The notes under the pieces: model-generated | Databases searched by the model: none | Told to the model about the DNA's origin: nothing | The model's input: only the letters and a program-made list of their open reading frames with translations | Translations under genes and position numbers: made by a program | Shown: positions 6,762 to 13,463 of the stretch, one piece after another | How positions within the stretch are numbered: position 1 is the stretch's first letter | Layout of the letters: every line of letters begins with the position of its first letter | NCBI GenBank assembly: GCA_025938035.1 | Contig: JAICQE010000089.1 | Span: 1-17,195 of the forward strand | From: Vicinamibacteria bacterium | Lineage (GTDB): Bacteria > Acidobacteriota > Vicinamibacteria > Vicinamibacterales > UBA2999 | DNA length: 17,195 nt | Reading direction: 5' to 3'

Positions 6762-8289
6762 CCGCCGTTCGATGCACGGCGTGCCGTGGCGTCGGAGCCT
6801 CTATTGGCGGATCACGCTCGGTCTTTTTGCGTTCGTCGCGTTGATGCTCGTTGCGGAAGGCGCGCTCTTCCTGTGGATCTCTCAGCGCCTGGCCGGCGCA
6901 ATGCCGGCGCGTTCGCCGCGCCAGCTCGCCGGCCTGGTGGCACGCGACGTCGGCGCGGCGCTCGCCCGCGACCCGACGATGAGTCTCGATACCTATCTCG
7001 CCGACCAGTACAAGGGTGTGGCGCACACGTTTTTCGTCGCCCTTCGAGATGGCCGCGTCGCCTCGAATCACGATGACGTCCCGGACGAAATCCTCGCGGA
7101 GCTGCGCGCGGAAATGGCGCTGATTGCCGAACGCGCCGGGCGGAGGCGCGGCCTCAGACCGGGCGGCCGTCTGGAAGGCGAGCGGTTCGGAGGCGACCTT
7201 CCGCCGCGGCGAATACGCCCCGGCGGACCCGGGCCGGGGCCGATCGGCGAAATGGCGCCGGTATTCGTCAATGATGCGCAAGTCGGACGCGTGATCATCT
7301 GGGCCGGGAATCGCCCGTTCTGGCGAATCGTCCGGCAGCTGGGGCCGACGATGGCCGTGATCGCCGCCGCGGTGCTCGCCGTCGGCACGGCACTCATTGC
7401 CCTGGTTGTCATCGCGCCGGTGCGACGGCGGCTGAAGGACGTGCAGAGCGCGACGGAACGTCTCGGGGCCGGCGATCTCTCGGCGCGTGCCCCCGAACAG
7501 GGTGGCGACGAGGTGGCGGCGCTGGCGCGGTCGTTCAATCAGATGGCCGATGAACTCGCGGCGCGGGCGCGAGCGCTGGAGGCGTCGGATCGGACCCGCC
7601 GGCAGCTGATGGCGGATGTCTCGCACGAGCTGATGACGCCATTGACCGCGATGCGCGGCTACATCGAAACGCTCACGATGCCCGAGGTCCAGCTCGATCC
7701 GCAGACCCGGCAGCGCTACATGAGCATCGTCACCGACGAGACGCACAGACTCGAGCAGATCATCGGCGACCTGCTCGACCTGGCCCGACTCGAAGGGGGC
7801 ATGACGCTGCGGCGCGAACGCGCGGACGTCGAGCAGCTCTTCAATCGCGTCGCCGCGCGGCACGAGCGCGAGACGACGACCCGGCGGATCGCGTTGACCA
7901 CCCACGTCGATGCGGCTGCGCGATCGATCGTCGGAGACGCAGATCGGCTGGAGCAGGCGCTGCAGAATCTGGCGGCGAACGCTCTTCGCCACACACCGGA
8001 TGCCGGCCACATCCGCCTGACCGCGAAACGTCACGGCGAAGCGGTGGTCCTCACCGTCCACGACAGCGGCCCCGGCATTCCGTCAGAACATCTTCCGCTG
8101 ATCTTCGACCGGTTCTACAAAGCCGACCTGTCGCGAAAGGCCGCCGGCGGCAGCGGCCTGGGACTCTCCATCGTCAAGGCGATCGTGGAGCTGCACGGGG
8201 GGACGATCAGCGTGCGCAACGACAACGGCGCTGTTTTCGAGGTCCGCCTACCGTCCTCGGAGACGGACGGGCCGAAAGTGGACAAGTGA
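6751..8289 (+). CDS. Membrane sensor histidine kinase
   Basis: A 512-residue partner of the preceding regulator. Domain order: a membrane helix (about 21-44), a periplasmic sensor region (about 45-199) that ends in an Arg/Gly/Pro-rich stretch (130-165), a second membrane helix (about 200-222), HAMP (about 223-275), HisKA with phosphorylated His292 in SHELMTPLTA, and HATPase with the N-box (Asn406, Asn410), DSGPGI (438-443) and GGSGLGLSIVKAIVELHGG (466-484). The H-box has Met where Arg is usual (SHELMTPL), probably a harmless variant. The sensor part resembles no ligand domain that I can name. The start is ATG at 6751, inside the regulator gene. The last codons (gtg gac aag tga) run into the heptamer repeat behind the gene, so the C-terminal residues may be repeat-derived. 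Confidence 0.94.
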   Translation: MSRDRRSMHGVPWRRSLYWRITLGLFAFVALMLVAEGALFLWISQRLAGAMPARSPRQLAGLVARDVGAALARDPTMSLDTYLADQYKGVAHTFFVALRDGRVASNHDDVPDEILAELRAEMALIAERAGRRRGLRPGGRLEGERFGGDLPPRRIRPGGPGPGPIGEMAPVFVNDAQVGRVIIWAGNRPFWRIVRQLGPTMAVIAAAVLAVGTALIALVVIAPVRRRLKDVQSATERLGAGDLSARAPEQGGDEVAALARSFNQMADELAARARALEASDRTRRQLMADVSHELMTPLTAMRGYIETLTMPEVQLDPQTRQRYMSIVTDETHRLEQIIGDLLDLARLEGGMTLRRERADVEQLFNRVAARHERETTTRRIALTTHVDAAARSIVGDADRLEQALQNLAANALRHTPDAGHIRLTAKRHGEAVVLTVHDSGPGIPSEHLPLIFDRFYKADLSRKAAGGSGLGLSIVKAIVELHGGTISVRNDNGAVFEVRLPSSETDGPKVDK

Positions 8290-8391
8290 CAAGTGCCAAC
8301 TGGCAAGTAAGTGGACCAGTGGCCGCGGTGTCCAAGTAACCGCTTGAAACTTAACCACTTACTTGCCTCGTTGAAACTTGCAACTTGCCAC
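8282..8391. repeat. Inverted pair of 7-bp-period arrays behind the kinase gene
   Basis: On the left, acaagtg, acaagtg, ccaactg and gcaagta follow at exact 7-bp steps (8282-8309), beginning inside the last codons of the kinase gene. On the right, ttgaaac, ttgcaac and ttgccac follow at 7-bp steps (8371-8391), and another ttgaaac lies at 8344-8350. A 13-bp perfect inverted pair links the two sides: 8302-8314 and 8355-8367 (ggcaagtaagtgg and its complement). The organisation matches the repeat behind treY although the heptamer differs. It fills most of the 159-bp gap before the PEGA gene. It may terminate or stabilise the two-component transcript. Confidence 0.8.
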
Positions 8392-8436
8392 TCTTACGAG
8401 GCACGTCCGTTGCTTCCGTTGCGTTAGGATTCTGTT

Positions 8437-8441
8437 GGAGG
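8437..8441 (+). promoter_or_regulatory. Ribosome binding site deciding a GTG start
   Basis: ggagg lies 7 bases before the GTG at 8449. It is the strongest plus-strand ribosome binding site in the window and fixes the start of the PEGA protein, placing a proper signal peptide at its N-terminus. Confidence 0.8.
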
Positions 8442-8448
8442 TCCTTCA

Positions 8449-9354
8449 GTGCGAGCTCCCCTCTTCGTCGCCGCCGCCTCTGTGATCGCGTCGATCACGA
8501 TTCTTCCGGTTCCAGCCGATGCGCAGGTTCGCGTCGCACGTCCACGCACGGTGGTTGGCGTTCGCCCCGTTGTCGTGTCGCGCCCGACGGTGTTCATCGG
8601 CGGCTACTACTATCCGACGCTCTATCGCGCGTCGCTGTGGTACGACCCGTGGGGACCTGGATACTACGGCTACGGCGCGTATCCGTACTACTACCAGTAC
8701 CCGATCTACGGACCGCGCCGGTACGACGCGAGCGGCTCGGTGCGCGTGCAGGTGTCGCCCCGGCAGTCCGAGGTCTTCGTCGACGGGTACTTCGCCGGAA
8801 CGGCCGACGACTTCGACGGCGTCTTCCAGCGGCTGAACATCGAGCCGGGCGAGCACGAGATCGTGATTTACCTCGAGGGGCACCGGCCGTTCTCACAGCG
8901 GTTGTATCTGCAGCCGGGCAAGTCGTTCAACATCAGGCACACGATGGAGCCACTCGGGCCGGGTGAAGCCGCACCGCCACGGCCGCAGACCGCTCCGTTG
9001 CAAGGCCGCGCCGGAGGACCACGGTACGATGACCGTGGCCCGGTCGGCCCACCCGACGCGCGAGGTGCGGGTCCCGGACGCGGCGCCGGCGGTGGACGCG
9101 GGCGGCAGGGCGGTCCGGCAGCCGCGGAGGGCTTTGGATCGCTGTCGCTCCGTGTTCAGCCGGCCGACGCGCAGGTCCTGATCGACGGAGAAGTGTGGCA
9201 GGGATCCCTCGACGGCGAGCGGCTCGTCATCCAGCTCGGAGCGGGAACGCATAGCGTCGAGATTCGCAAGGAAGGCTACCGCAGTTACCTGACCGACATT
9301 CCAATCGGCAACGGACAGGTCCGCACGCTGAACGTCGCGCTCACCAAGCAGTAA
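8449..9354 (+). CDS. Exported protein with two PEGA domains and a Tyr-rich segment
   Basis: A 301-residue protein with a Sec signal peptide, probably cut near ADAQ-V at residue 26. A stretch rich in Tyr, Gly and Pro follows (51-92; GGYYYP, GYYGYGAYPYYYQYP). The first PEGA domain is at about 96-167 (SVRVQVSPRQSEVFVDGYFAG...GEHEIVIYLEGHRPF). A linker rich in Gly, Arg and Pro (170-227) leads to a second PEGA domain (230-300; SLSLRVQPADAQVLIDGE...AGTHSVEIRKEGYRSY). PEGA domains are small beta-sandwich modules of bacterial surface proteins, thought to bind other envelope components; no enzyme is present. The tyrosine-rich and Arg/Gly-rich parts are low-complexity and may be disordered or adhesive. 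It lies 159 bp behind the sensor kinase on the same strand, so it could be a target of that system; this is a guess from position. Confidence 0.88.
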   Translation: MRAPLFVAAASVIASITILPVPADAQVRVARPRTVVGVRPVVVSRPTVFIGGYYYPTLYRASLWYDPWGPGYYGYGAYPYYYQYPIYGPRRYDASGSVRVQVSPRQSEVFVDGYFAGTADDFDGVFQRLNIEPGEHEIVIYLEGHRPFSQRLYLQPGKSFNIRHTMEPLGPGEAAPPRPQTAPLQGRAGGPRYDDRGPVGPPDARGAGPGRGAGGGRGRQGGPAAAEGFGSLSLRVQPADAQVLIDGEVWQGSLDGERLVIQLGAGTHSVEIRKEGYRSYLTDIPIGNGQVRTLNVALTKQ

Positions 9355-9364
9355 ATCCTCAGAC

Positions 9365-9391
9365 GCCGTCAGGCGCCCCACGCTTGACGGC
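9365..9391 (+). terminator. Possible terminator behind the PEGA gene
   Basis: gccgtca (9365-9371) and tgacggc (9385-9391) form a perfect 7-bp stem around a 13-base loop that itself contains the palindrome ggcgcc. It starts 10 bases after the stop codon. No T-run follows, so it may be a stabilising 3' hairpin rather than an intrinsic terminator. Confidence 0.45.
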
Positions 9392-9507
9392 AACTTCTGC
9401 CGCCTCGCACTACTTTGTCACTTCGGCGATTCCAGGCCGGAAACATGCTGCTTCGCGAACCGCTCGACGGCGCGGGAAAACGCTCTCCGGGCTGGAATTG
9501 CGGCGAC

Positions 9508-9532
9508 CTCGCCAGGTCCGTGACCTGGCGAG
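9508..9532. repeat. Perfect 11-bp hairpin, core shared with the neighbouring palindrome
   Basis: ctcgccaggtc (9508-9518) and gacctggcgag (9522-9532) are perfect complements around a 3-base centre (cgt). The central 13 bases (9514-9526) occur again as the exact reverse complement at 9663-9675, the centre of the large palindrome downstream. A further small stem, cagttc/gaactg (9541-9546 with 9551-9556), lies just after. These lie in a 480-bp stretch (9355-9835) in which I find no credible gene. Confidence 0.8.
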
Positions 9533-9573
9533 CATTCATCCAGTTCCCTTGAACTGTTTGACGTCCGACGGAA

Positions 9574-9756
9574 AGCGCGGCGATGTTGGGGATCCGAATC
9601 CCTACGGAGGTCAGGCCGACGTTGATGCCGCGACCGCGCGAGAAGGCCGAGGGAGACGAGCGAGGTCACGGACCTCGCGTCCCGCGGCCCGTACTCGCCA
9701 TCGCAGCGCGGTCCGGCCACCGTAGTCGGGATTCGGATCCACAACATCGCCGCGCT
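9574..9756. repeat. About 183-bp imperfect palindrome, possible non-autonomous element
   Basis: The outer arms, 9574-9606 and the complement of 9721-9756, match over 28 of 29 bases (agcgcggcgatgttg, then ggatccgaatccc), followed by a 2-base gap and tacgg. Similarity continues inward with more differences (tacggaggtcaggccga against tacggtggccggaccgc). It tightens again at the centre, where gcgaggtc (9660-9667) and gacctcgc (9671-9678) pair perfectly around acg. The arms' midpoint (9665) and the inner hairpin's midpoint (9669) nearly coincide, so the whole stretch can fold as one long hairpin. No transposase or clear target-site duplication was seen. It could be a miniature inverted-repeat element, a structured RNA or a protein-binding site. 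A small gcggt/accgc stem at 9779-9791 lies between it and the transporter gene. Confidence 0.8.
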
Positions 9757-9835
9757 GTAAGCCGGTCGCAGAATTGTAGCGGTCCAACCGCGTTACGACT
9801 ACAGAACGCAAGTTTCACCGTGGTACCCTGATCGG

Positions 9836-11359
9836 ATGCGTGACGCGTCGGGGAACCTGGCAATCAGCCTGAAGCGACGACGATGGATCACTTCCGGGCT
9901 GCTGCTGGGCATGTCGCTCGGCGCGCTCGAGGCGACGGTCGTCAGCACGGCCATGCCGACGGTGGTGTCCACGCTCGGCGGCCTGGAACATTACAGCTGG
10001 GTCTTCTCCGCCTACCTACTGACGTCGACCGCCTGCGTTCCGATCTGGGGGCGCCTGTCGGACTTGTACGGCCGCCGCAGGATCTATCTGATCGGCGTTG
10101 CGATCTTCCTCGTCGGTTCCCTGCTTTCGGGCGCGTCGAGGACGATGGTCGAGCTGATCCTGTCGCGGGCGATTCAGGGCCTCGGCGCCGGCTGCATCAT
10201 CCCGCTCAGCATGACGATCGTCGGCGAGTTGTATACGCTCGCGGAGCGGCCGCGCACACAGGCGCTCTTCAGCGGTGTCTGGGGCGTGGCCTCGATTGCC
10301 GGCCCGCTGGTCGGCGGATACGTCACCGACTATCTGAACTGGCGCTGGGTCTTCTTTCTGAACCTTCCGTTCGGACTGCTCTGCGCCTCCGTCATCGCGT
10401 CCGCCTATCCGCCGTCGCGCCGCGTCGCGTCCGTGCAGGTCGACTGGATGGGCGCCGCGCTGTTGTTCACCGGCATCAGTACGCTGCTCCTCGCGCTCGG
10501 CAACGAGACGCCGGGCGGCGTGTGGGTGTGGGTCGCGGCAACGGTCGTCTTCCTTGGCGCCTTTCTGGCCGTCGAGCGGCAGGCGCCGGAGCCGATCCTT
10601 CCGCTGGATCTGTTTCACATCCCGGTGATCGCCCGATCGCTCGCCGTCGTCTTTCTCGTCGGCGTGGCGCTGTTCGGCGCCATCGCGTTCATTCCGCTGT
10701 TCGTCCAGGCCGTCCGCGGCGGGACGGCGACGGAGGCCGGCCAGGCGATCACGCCGCTGTTTCTCGGCTGGGTCGTCATGTCGATCGTCGGCGCGCGGGC
10801 GACGGTGCTGCTCGGCTACCGGACGGTTTCGATTGCCGGCAGCGTGCTGATGACGATCGGCTTCTTCGGGTTGACGCTGGTGGCCAGCGACTCGGCTGGC
10901 TGGATCCTGATCACCAGCTGCACCGTGATCGGCGCCGGAATGGGAACGCAGATGCTATCGCTGCTGCTGGCGGTCCAGCACGGAGTCGATCGCTCGCGCC
11001 TCGGAATCGCCACGGCGCTCAACCAGTTCTCGCGCAGCGTCGGCGCGGCGATCGGCGTGGCCGCGATGGGCGCCATCCTCGCCCGCGGGGTCAGCGGCAT
11101 CAATCTTCCCGGTGGCGCAGATGCACTGGCGCTCAGCGGCGCGGCCCTGTCCGTGCCAGTGCGCGCGCAGTTTGCCGCAGCGCTTCACCGCGTGTTCCTC
11201 GCCGGCGCCGTCGTCTCCGCGGCGGGCCTGATCGCCACGCTCTTCCTGCCGGCGATCAGCTTCTCGCGCGGCGTTTCCGGTGCCGCCGGCGAGCAGATGC
11301 TGCAGGCGGAGATGACGAATCTGGAGCCCGAGGACGAACCGGTGGCGGTGCCTGACTAG
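9836..11359 (+). CDS. MFS transporter, DHA2 (EmrB/QacA-like) drug-proton antiporter
   Basis: A 507-residue inner-membrane protein with the hydrophobicity of a 14-helix DHA2 transporter, which exports drugs or other amphipathic compounds using the proton gradient. Motif D1 is present as LEATVVSTAMP (31-41; Glu where Asp is usual). Motif A is GRLSDLYGRRR (72-82). Motif C is the antiporter signature region GPLVGGYVTDYLNWRWVFFLNLP (156-178). Length is usual for the family. The ATG at 9836 gives a short charged N-terminus before the first helix; no strong ribosome binding site precedes it. No EmrA-type fusion protein or TolC-like gene is next to it, so it probably works alone. The regulator is unknown; the palindromes upstream are candidates. 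The stop codon TAG overlaps a heptamer array. Confidence 0.92.
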   Translation: MRDASGNLAISLKRRRWITSGLLLGMSLGALEATVVSTAMPTVVSTLGGLEHYSWVFSAYLLTSTACVPIWGRLSDLYGRRRIYLIGVAIFLVGSLLSGASRTMVELILSRAIQGLGAGCIIPLSMTIVGELYTLAERPRTQALFSGVWGVASIAGPLVGGYVTDYLNWRWVFFLNLPFGLLCASVIASAYPPSRRVASVQVDWMGAALLFTGISTLLLALGNETPGGVWVWVAATVVFLGAFLAVERQAPEPILPLDLFHIPVIARSLAVVFLVGVALFGAIAFIPLFVQAVRGGTATEAGQAITPLFLGWVVMSIVGARATVLLGYRTVSIAGSVLMTIGFFGLTLVASDSAGWILITSCTVIGAGMGTQMLSLLLAVQHGVDRSRLGIATALNQFSRSVGAAIGVAAMGAILARGVSGINLPGGADALALSGAALSVPVRAQFAAALHRVFLAGAVVSAAGLIATLFLPAISFSRGVSGAAGEQMLQAEMTNLEPEDEPVAVPD

Positions 11360-11388
11360 TTGGTAGTTGGTAGTTGGTAGTTGGTAGT
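11358..11388. repeat. Four-unit 7-bp tandem repeat (agttggt)
   Basis: Four exact copies of agttggt (11358-11385) plus a partial copy fill the 28-bp gap between the convergent transporter and TIGR03435 genes. The array starts within the transporter's stop codon and ends at the other gene's stop. Unlike the other two heptamer arrays, it has no inverted partner. Confidence 0.95.
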
Positions 11389-12221
11389 CAGTCGGGCGTC
11401 GGCCAATCAACTGAATCGATCACCAGCACCTCGTAGGGAGCGGTCCGCGGCTCGAGCTTCAGTCCCAGTTGCTCTTCGACGGCCGTGAAAATCGAGGCAT
11501 GAGTCGCGTGTGGTGCATTCGCGAATACCAGCGTCCACTCGACGTTGCCGGTGAGGCCGGTCTCGTCGAAAAGAGGTCGGTCGACAAAGCCCTGAATCTG
11601 GCGGGCGATCTCGGCTGCGGGCCCAGCGTCCCGCAGCACGGTGACGCCGGGTTCGCGCGGCAGATCACCGGTGTAGCAGAGCGGAGTTCCGTTGCGGTGG
11701 CGCGGCTGAGGAAGAGTGGGACTGCTTCTGATCGCCGTCCGCCACGCGGCGCAGCTCTGCTCCGTCGGCGACAGGTCCGGCCCGAGCCGGCCTTTGCGCA
11801 TCAGCGTCAGTGCGTACATCGGCGTCATTCGCGTTTCCCGGCGAGCTCGAAGCTTGAACCGATCCGTCAGGAGTGTCTGCAGCATGAGCCGCTGGCTGCC
11901 CGGCGGCGCATCGTCAGGGAGCTTCGCTTGCACGTCGAACTTTGGCGCCGCCAGAAGGTCTCGTTCCAGGAGCGGATGGTTTGAGGCGACGACGAGCGAA
12001 AGGTTGTTGACTTGATACGCTTGCATGATGAGCATGCGGAGCGGGGCGTTGATGATGCTCACCTGTCCGGAATCGGGAATGCGGGCGGTGCTGCGGGAAC
12101 TCCCGCTCGTGTTGCGCCGTACCGATGCCACCTCGAAGGCTGGCGCGGCCGTCGGCGATTGGGCGTGCGTGGCCGCACCAGCCACGACCAGCAAGGTGAG
12201 CGACCAGAAACGCAGCGCCAT
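11388..12221 (-). CDS. TIGR03435-family exported protein
   Basis: A 277-residue protein of a family found mainly in Acidobacteria, with many paralogues per genome and no known function. Family hallmarks in order: AFEVASVRRN just after the signal peptide, INAPLRMLIMQAYQV, PKFDVQAKLPDDAP, LMLQTLLTDRFKLRARRETR, MYALTLMRKGRLGPDLSP, a VDRPLFDETGLTGNVEWTL segment and the C-terminal FTAVEEQLGLKLEPRTAPYEVLVIDSVDWPT. I choose the ATG at 12221 because ggagg (plus-strand cctcc, 12226-12230) precedes it by 4 bases and it starts a clean signal peptide (ALRFWSLTLLVVAGAATHA). The frame is open 45 codons further upstream, but that extension is Arg-rich and runs into the preceding gene. It lies 38 bp behind a small Cys-rich gene on the same strand, probably one transcript. 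Confidence 0.9.
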   Translation of the reverse strand: MALRFWSLTLLVVAGAATHAQSPTAAPAFEVASVRRNTSGSSRSTARIPDSGQVSIINAPLRMLIMQAYQVNNLSLVVASNHPLLERDLLAAPKFDVQAKLPDDAPPGSQRLMLQTLLTDRFKLRARRETRMTPMYALTLMRKGRLGPDLSPTEQSCAAWRTAIRSSPTLPQPRHRNGTPLCYTGDLPREPGVTVLRDAGPAAEIARQIQGFVDRPLFDETGLTGNVEWTLVFANAPHATHASIFTAVEEQLGLKLEPRTAPYEVLVIDSVDWPTPD

Positions 12222-12259
12222 CGCGCCTCCACGACCGCCGACGGCAAGAGGAGTGGACG

Positions 12260-12490
12260 TCAAGAGGGGGGGCCGCAGGTGCAGACGCCACTCACGTCGT
12301 CCCAGCCGTCGAACGCACACATTGGTCCGCACGCGACCTCGCCCTCCTCGTCGCAAAATGACTGATCGGGCTCAGACCAGCTTTCACAACCATCCGCCCG
12401 AGCGGGCTGTGGCTGCGCGACGAACAGACATATCACAACGAGTTCCTTGACCCGGGAACTGACGCTGACAACCGATCGCAAGAGTTTCAT
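12260..12490 (-). CDS. Small six-cysteine exported protein, unknown
   Basis: A 76-residue protein that I do not recognise. ATG at 12490 is preceded at 5 bases by a strong ggggagg (plus-strand 12496-12502); the adjacent ATG at 12493 is only 2 bases from it and less likely. Residues 1-33 form a signal peptide (VKELVVICLFVAQPQPARA, probably cut near ADG). The mature part of about 43 residues is acidic and contains six cysteines: Cys35, 46, 54, 58, 70 and 72. Even number and export suggest three disulfides. No enzyme motif is visible. It lies 38 bp before the TIGR03435 gene in the same direction. The strong ribosome binding site and signal peptide argue that it is real. Bases 12491-12647 upstream, where its promoter should lie, show nothing else I can name. 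Confidence 0.68.
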   Translation of the reverse strand: MKLLRSVVSVSSRVKELVVICLFVAQPQPARADGCESWSEPDQSFCDEEGEVACGPMCAFDGWDDVSGVCTCGPPS

Positions 12491-12495
12491 CATGG

Positions 12496-12502
12496 CCTCC
12501 CC
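12496..12502 (-). promoter_or_regulatory. Ribosome binding site of the Cys-rich gene
   Basis: On the minus strand this reads ggggagg. It lies 5 bases before the ATG at 12490 and 2 before the ATG at 12493, which favours the second of the two tandem ATGs. Confidence 0.7.
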
Positions 12503-12647
12503 ACGCTGCGCCTGACGCGGGTGCGTCACACGCCCGCGCGCTGAATGGCCACGTATATTCAATTCATCTCGCAACACGAAGACACGTACTGCCGTACTCC
12601 CTCAGGACAACCCCCGGCGGCCGGCTGCGCGCCACTCTCGTACCCAA

Positions 12648-13460
12648 CTAGTTGCCTGGTCTCCGCAGAAACGTCGCCGGATCGACGAGCAGCTTCTCGT
12701 ACAATTTCGGATCGAGGTTGTTCTCCAGACAGGAGTACTCGCGCAGACGCGCCCCCTCGCGCAGCATCAGCGTGTTGCGCTGGGTGAACGGCTTGGTCAG
12801 CACCTTCGGATCCTCGATCAGCACCTCGTAATTGAGCTGGTCGCGATCGACGCGCGTGTAGCGCTCGACCAGGTGCAGCGCGTCGCTGTGTACCAACCCG
12901 TTGCCGAGCCAGCCTCCGGCCTTGAAGTTCGTGACGTCGACCACCAGCGTGTCCTTGTCCCAGCGGGCGACGGAATCGCCGAGGAAGCTGGGCTCGGCGT
13001 CGTCTGGATGCGATCCGCCGATCGGGATCGTCCGGAACGACCAGAAGTACTCGTAAAGGATGACCAGCTTCTTCGGCGTGTGCACGAACTCGATCGGGAA
13101 CAGGCTGACGGGCGTCATGCGCGGCGACGCCTGCGGCAGGCAGTGCGCCGCCGGGTCGTCCACCGATCGGCGGTTCAGGATCTCCTGCGCACGCTGCAAC
13201 GCCTCGGGCCGGAACGGAATCGGTTCGCGCTGGGCGACGTTGACGCCCGCGCTCGGCTGGGTACTCTGCGCCGGCTGGCCGGGCACGTCGCCCGGCACCT
13301 GGGCGTCCCACTCGGGCCCGCGCCGGTTGCTCGCCTGGTAGACCCCGGTCAGATCCGGCTTGCCGTCGCTGAGGCGCGGCGTGGGTTGAATCTGCTGGCT
13401 CTGACCGGCGGCCAGGGTGGTCGTTGCGATGAGAAAAGCGAAAGCAACGGCGCGCGTCAC
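12648..13460 (-). CDS. Exported protein of the 'GKPDLTGVY' type, unknown function
   Basis: A 270-residue protein. The GTG start at 13460 gives a signal peptide (TRAVAFAFLIATTTLAAGQ, probably cut near residue 19). The mature N-terminus has PRLSDGKPDLTGVYQ, a motif of a large group of uncharacterised secreted proteins abundant in Acidobacteria and some Gammaproteobacteria, often placed beside DUF6152 genes. Other features are HCLPQASPRMTP, VHTPKKLVILYEYFWSFRTIPIGG, WDKDTLVVDVTNF and HLVERYTRVDRDQLNYEVLIEDP, which suggest a beta-rich fold. Two cysteines remain in the mature chain. It starts 3 bp behind the DUF6152 stop, so the two are surely one transcript and probably act together in the envelope. 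The biochemical role is unknown; adjacency is the main clue. Confidence 0.83.
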   Translation of the reverse strand: MTRAVAFAFLIATTTLAAGQSQQIQPTPRLSDGKPDLTGVYQASNRRGPEWDAQVPGDVPGQPAQSTQPSAGVNVAQREPIPFRPEALQRAQEILNRRSVDDPAAHCLPQASPRMTPVSLFPIEFVHTPKKLVILYEYFWSFRTIPIGGSHPDDAEPSFLGDSVARWDKDTLVVDVTNFKAGGWLGNGLVHSDALHLVERYTRVDRDQLNYEVLIEDPKVLTKPFTQRNTLMLREGARLREYSCLENNLDPKLYEKLLVDPATFLRRPGN

Positions 13461-13463
13461 GGT

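Noticed and set aside
9586..9603. ggatccgaatccc resembling a tRNA T-arm
   Set aside because: The loop lacks the TTC core, and no acceptor, D or anticodon arms can be drawn around it; it belongs to the palindrome arm.
9384..9863. Several open frames on both strands, with similar peptides (GDV.DPNP.YGG) on each strand
   Set aside because: The matching peptides on opposite strands are the direct result of the palindrome. No ribosome binding site, domain or consistent start; GC-rich DNA keeps frames open by chance.
12222..12356. A 45-codon N-terminal extension of the TIGR03435 protein
   Set aside because: It is Arg-rich, would hide the signal peptide and overlaps the small upstream gene; the ATG at 12221 has a good ribosome binding site.
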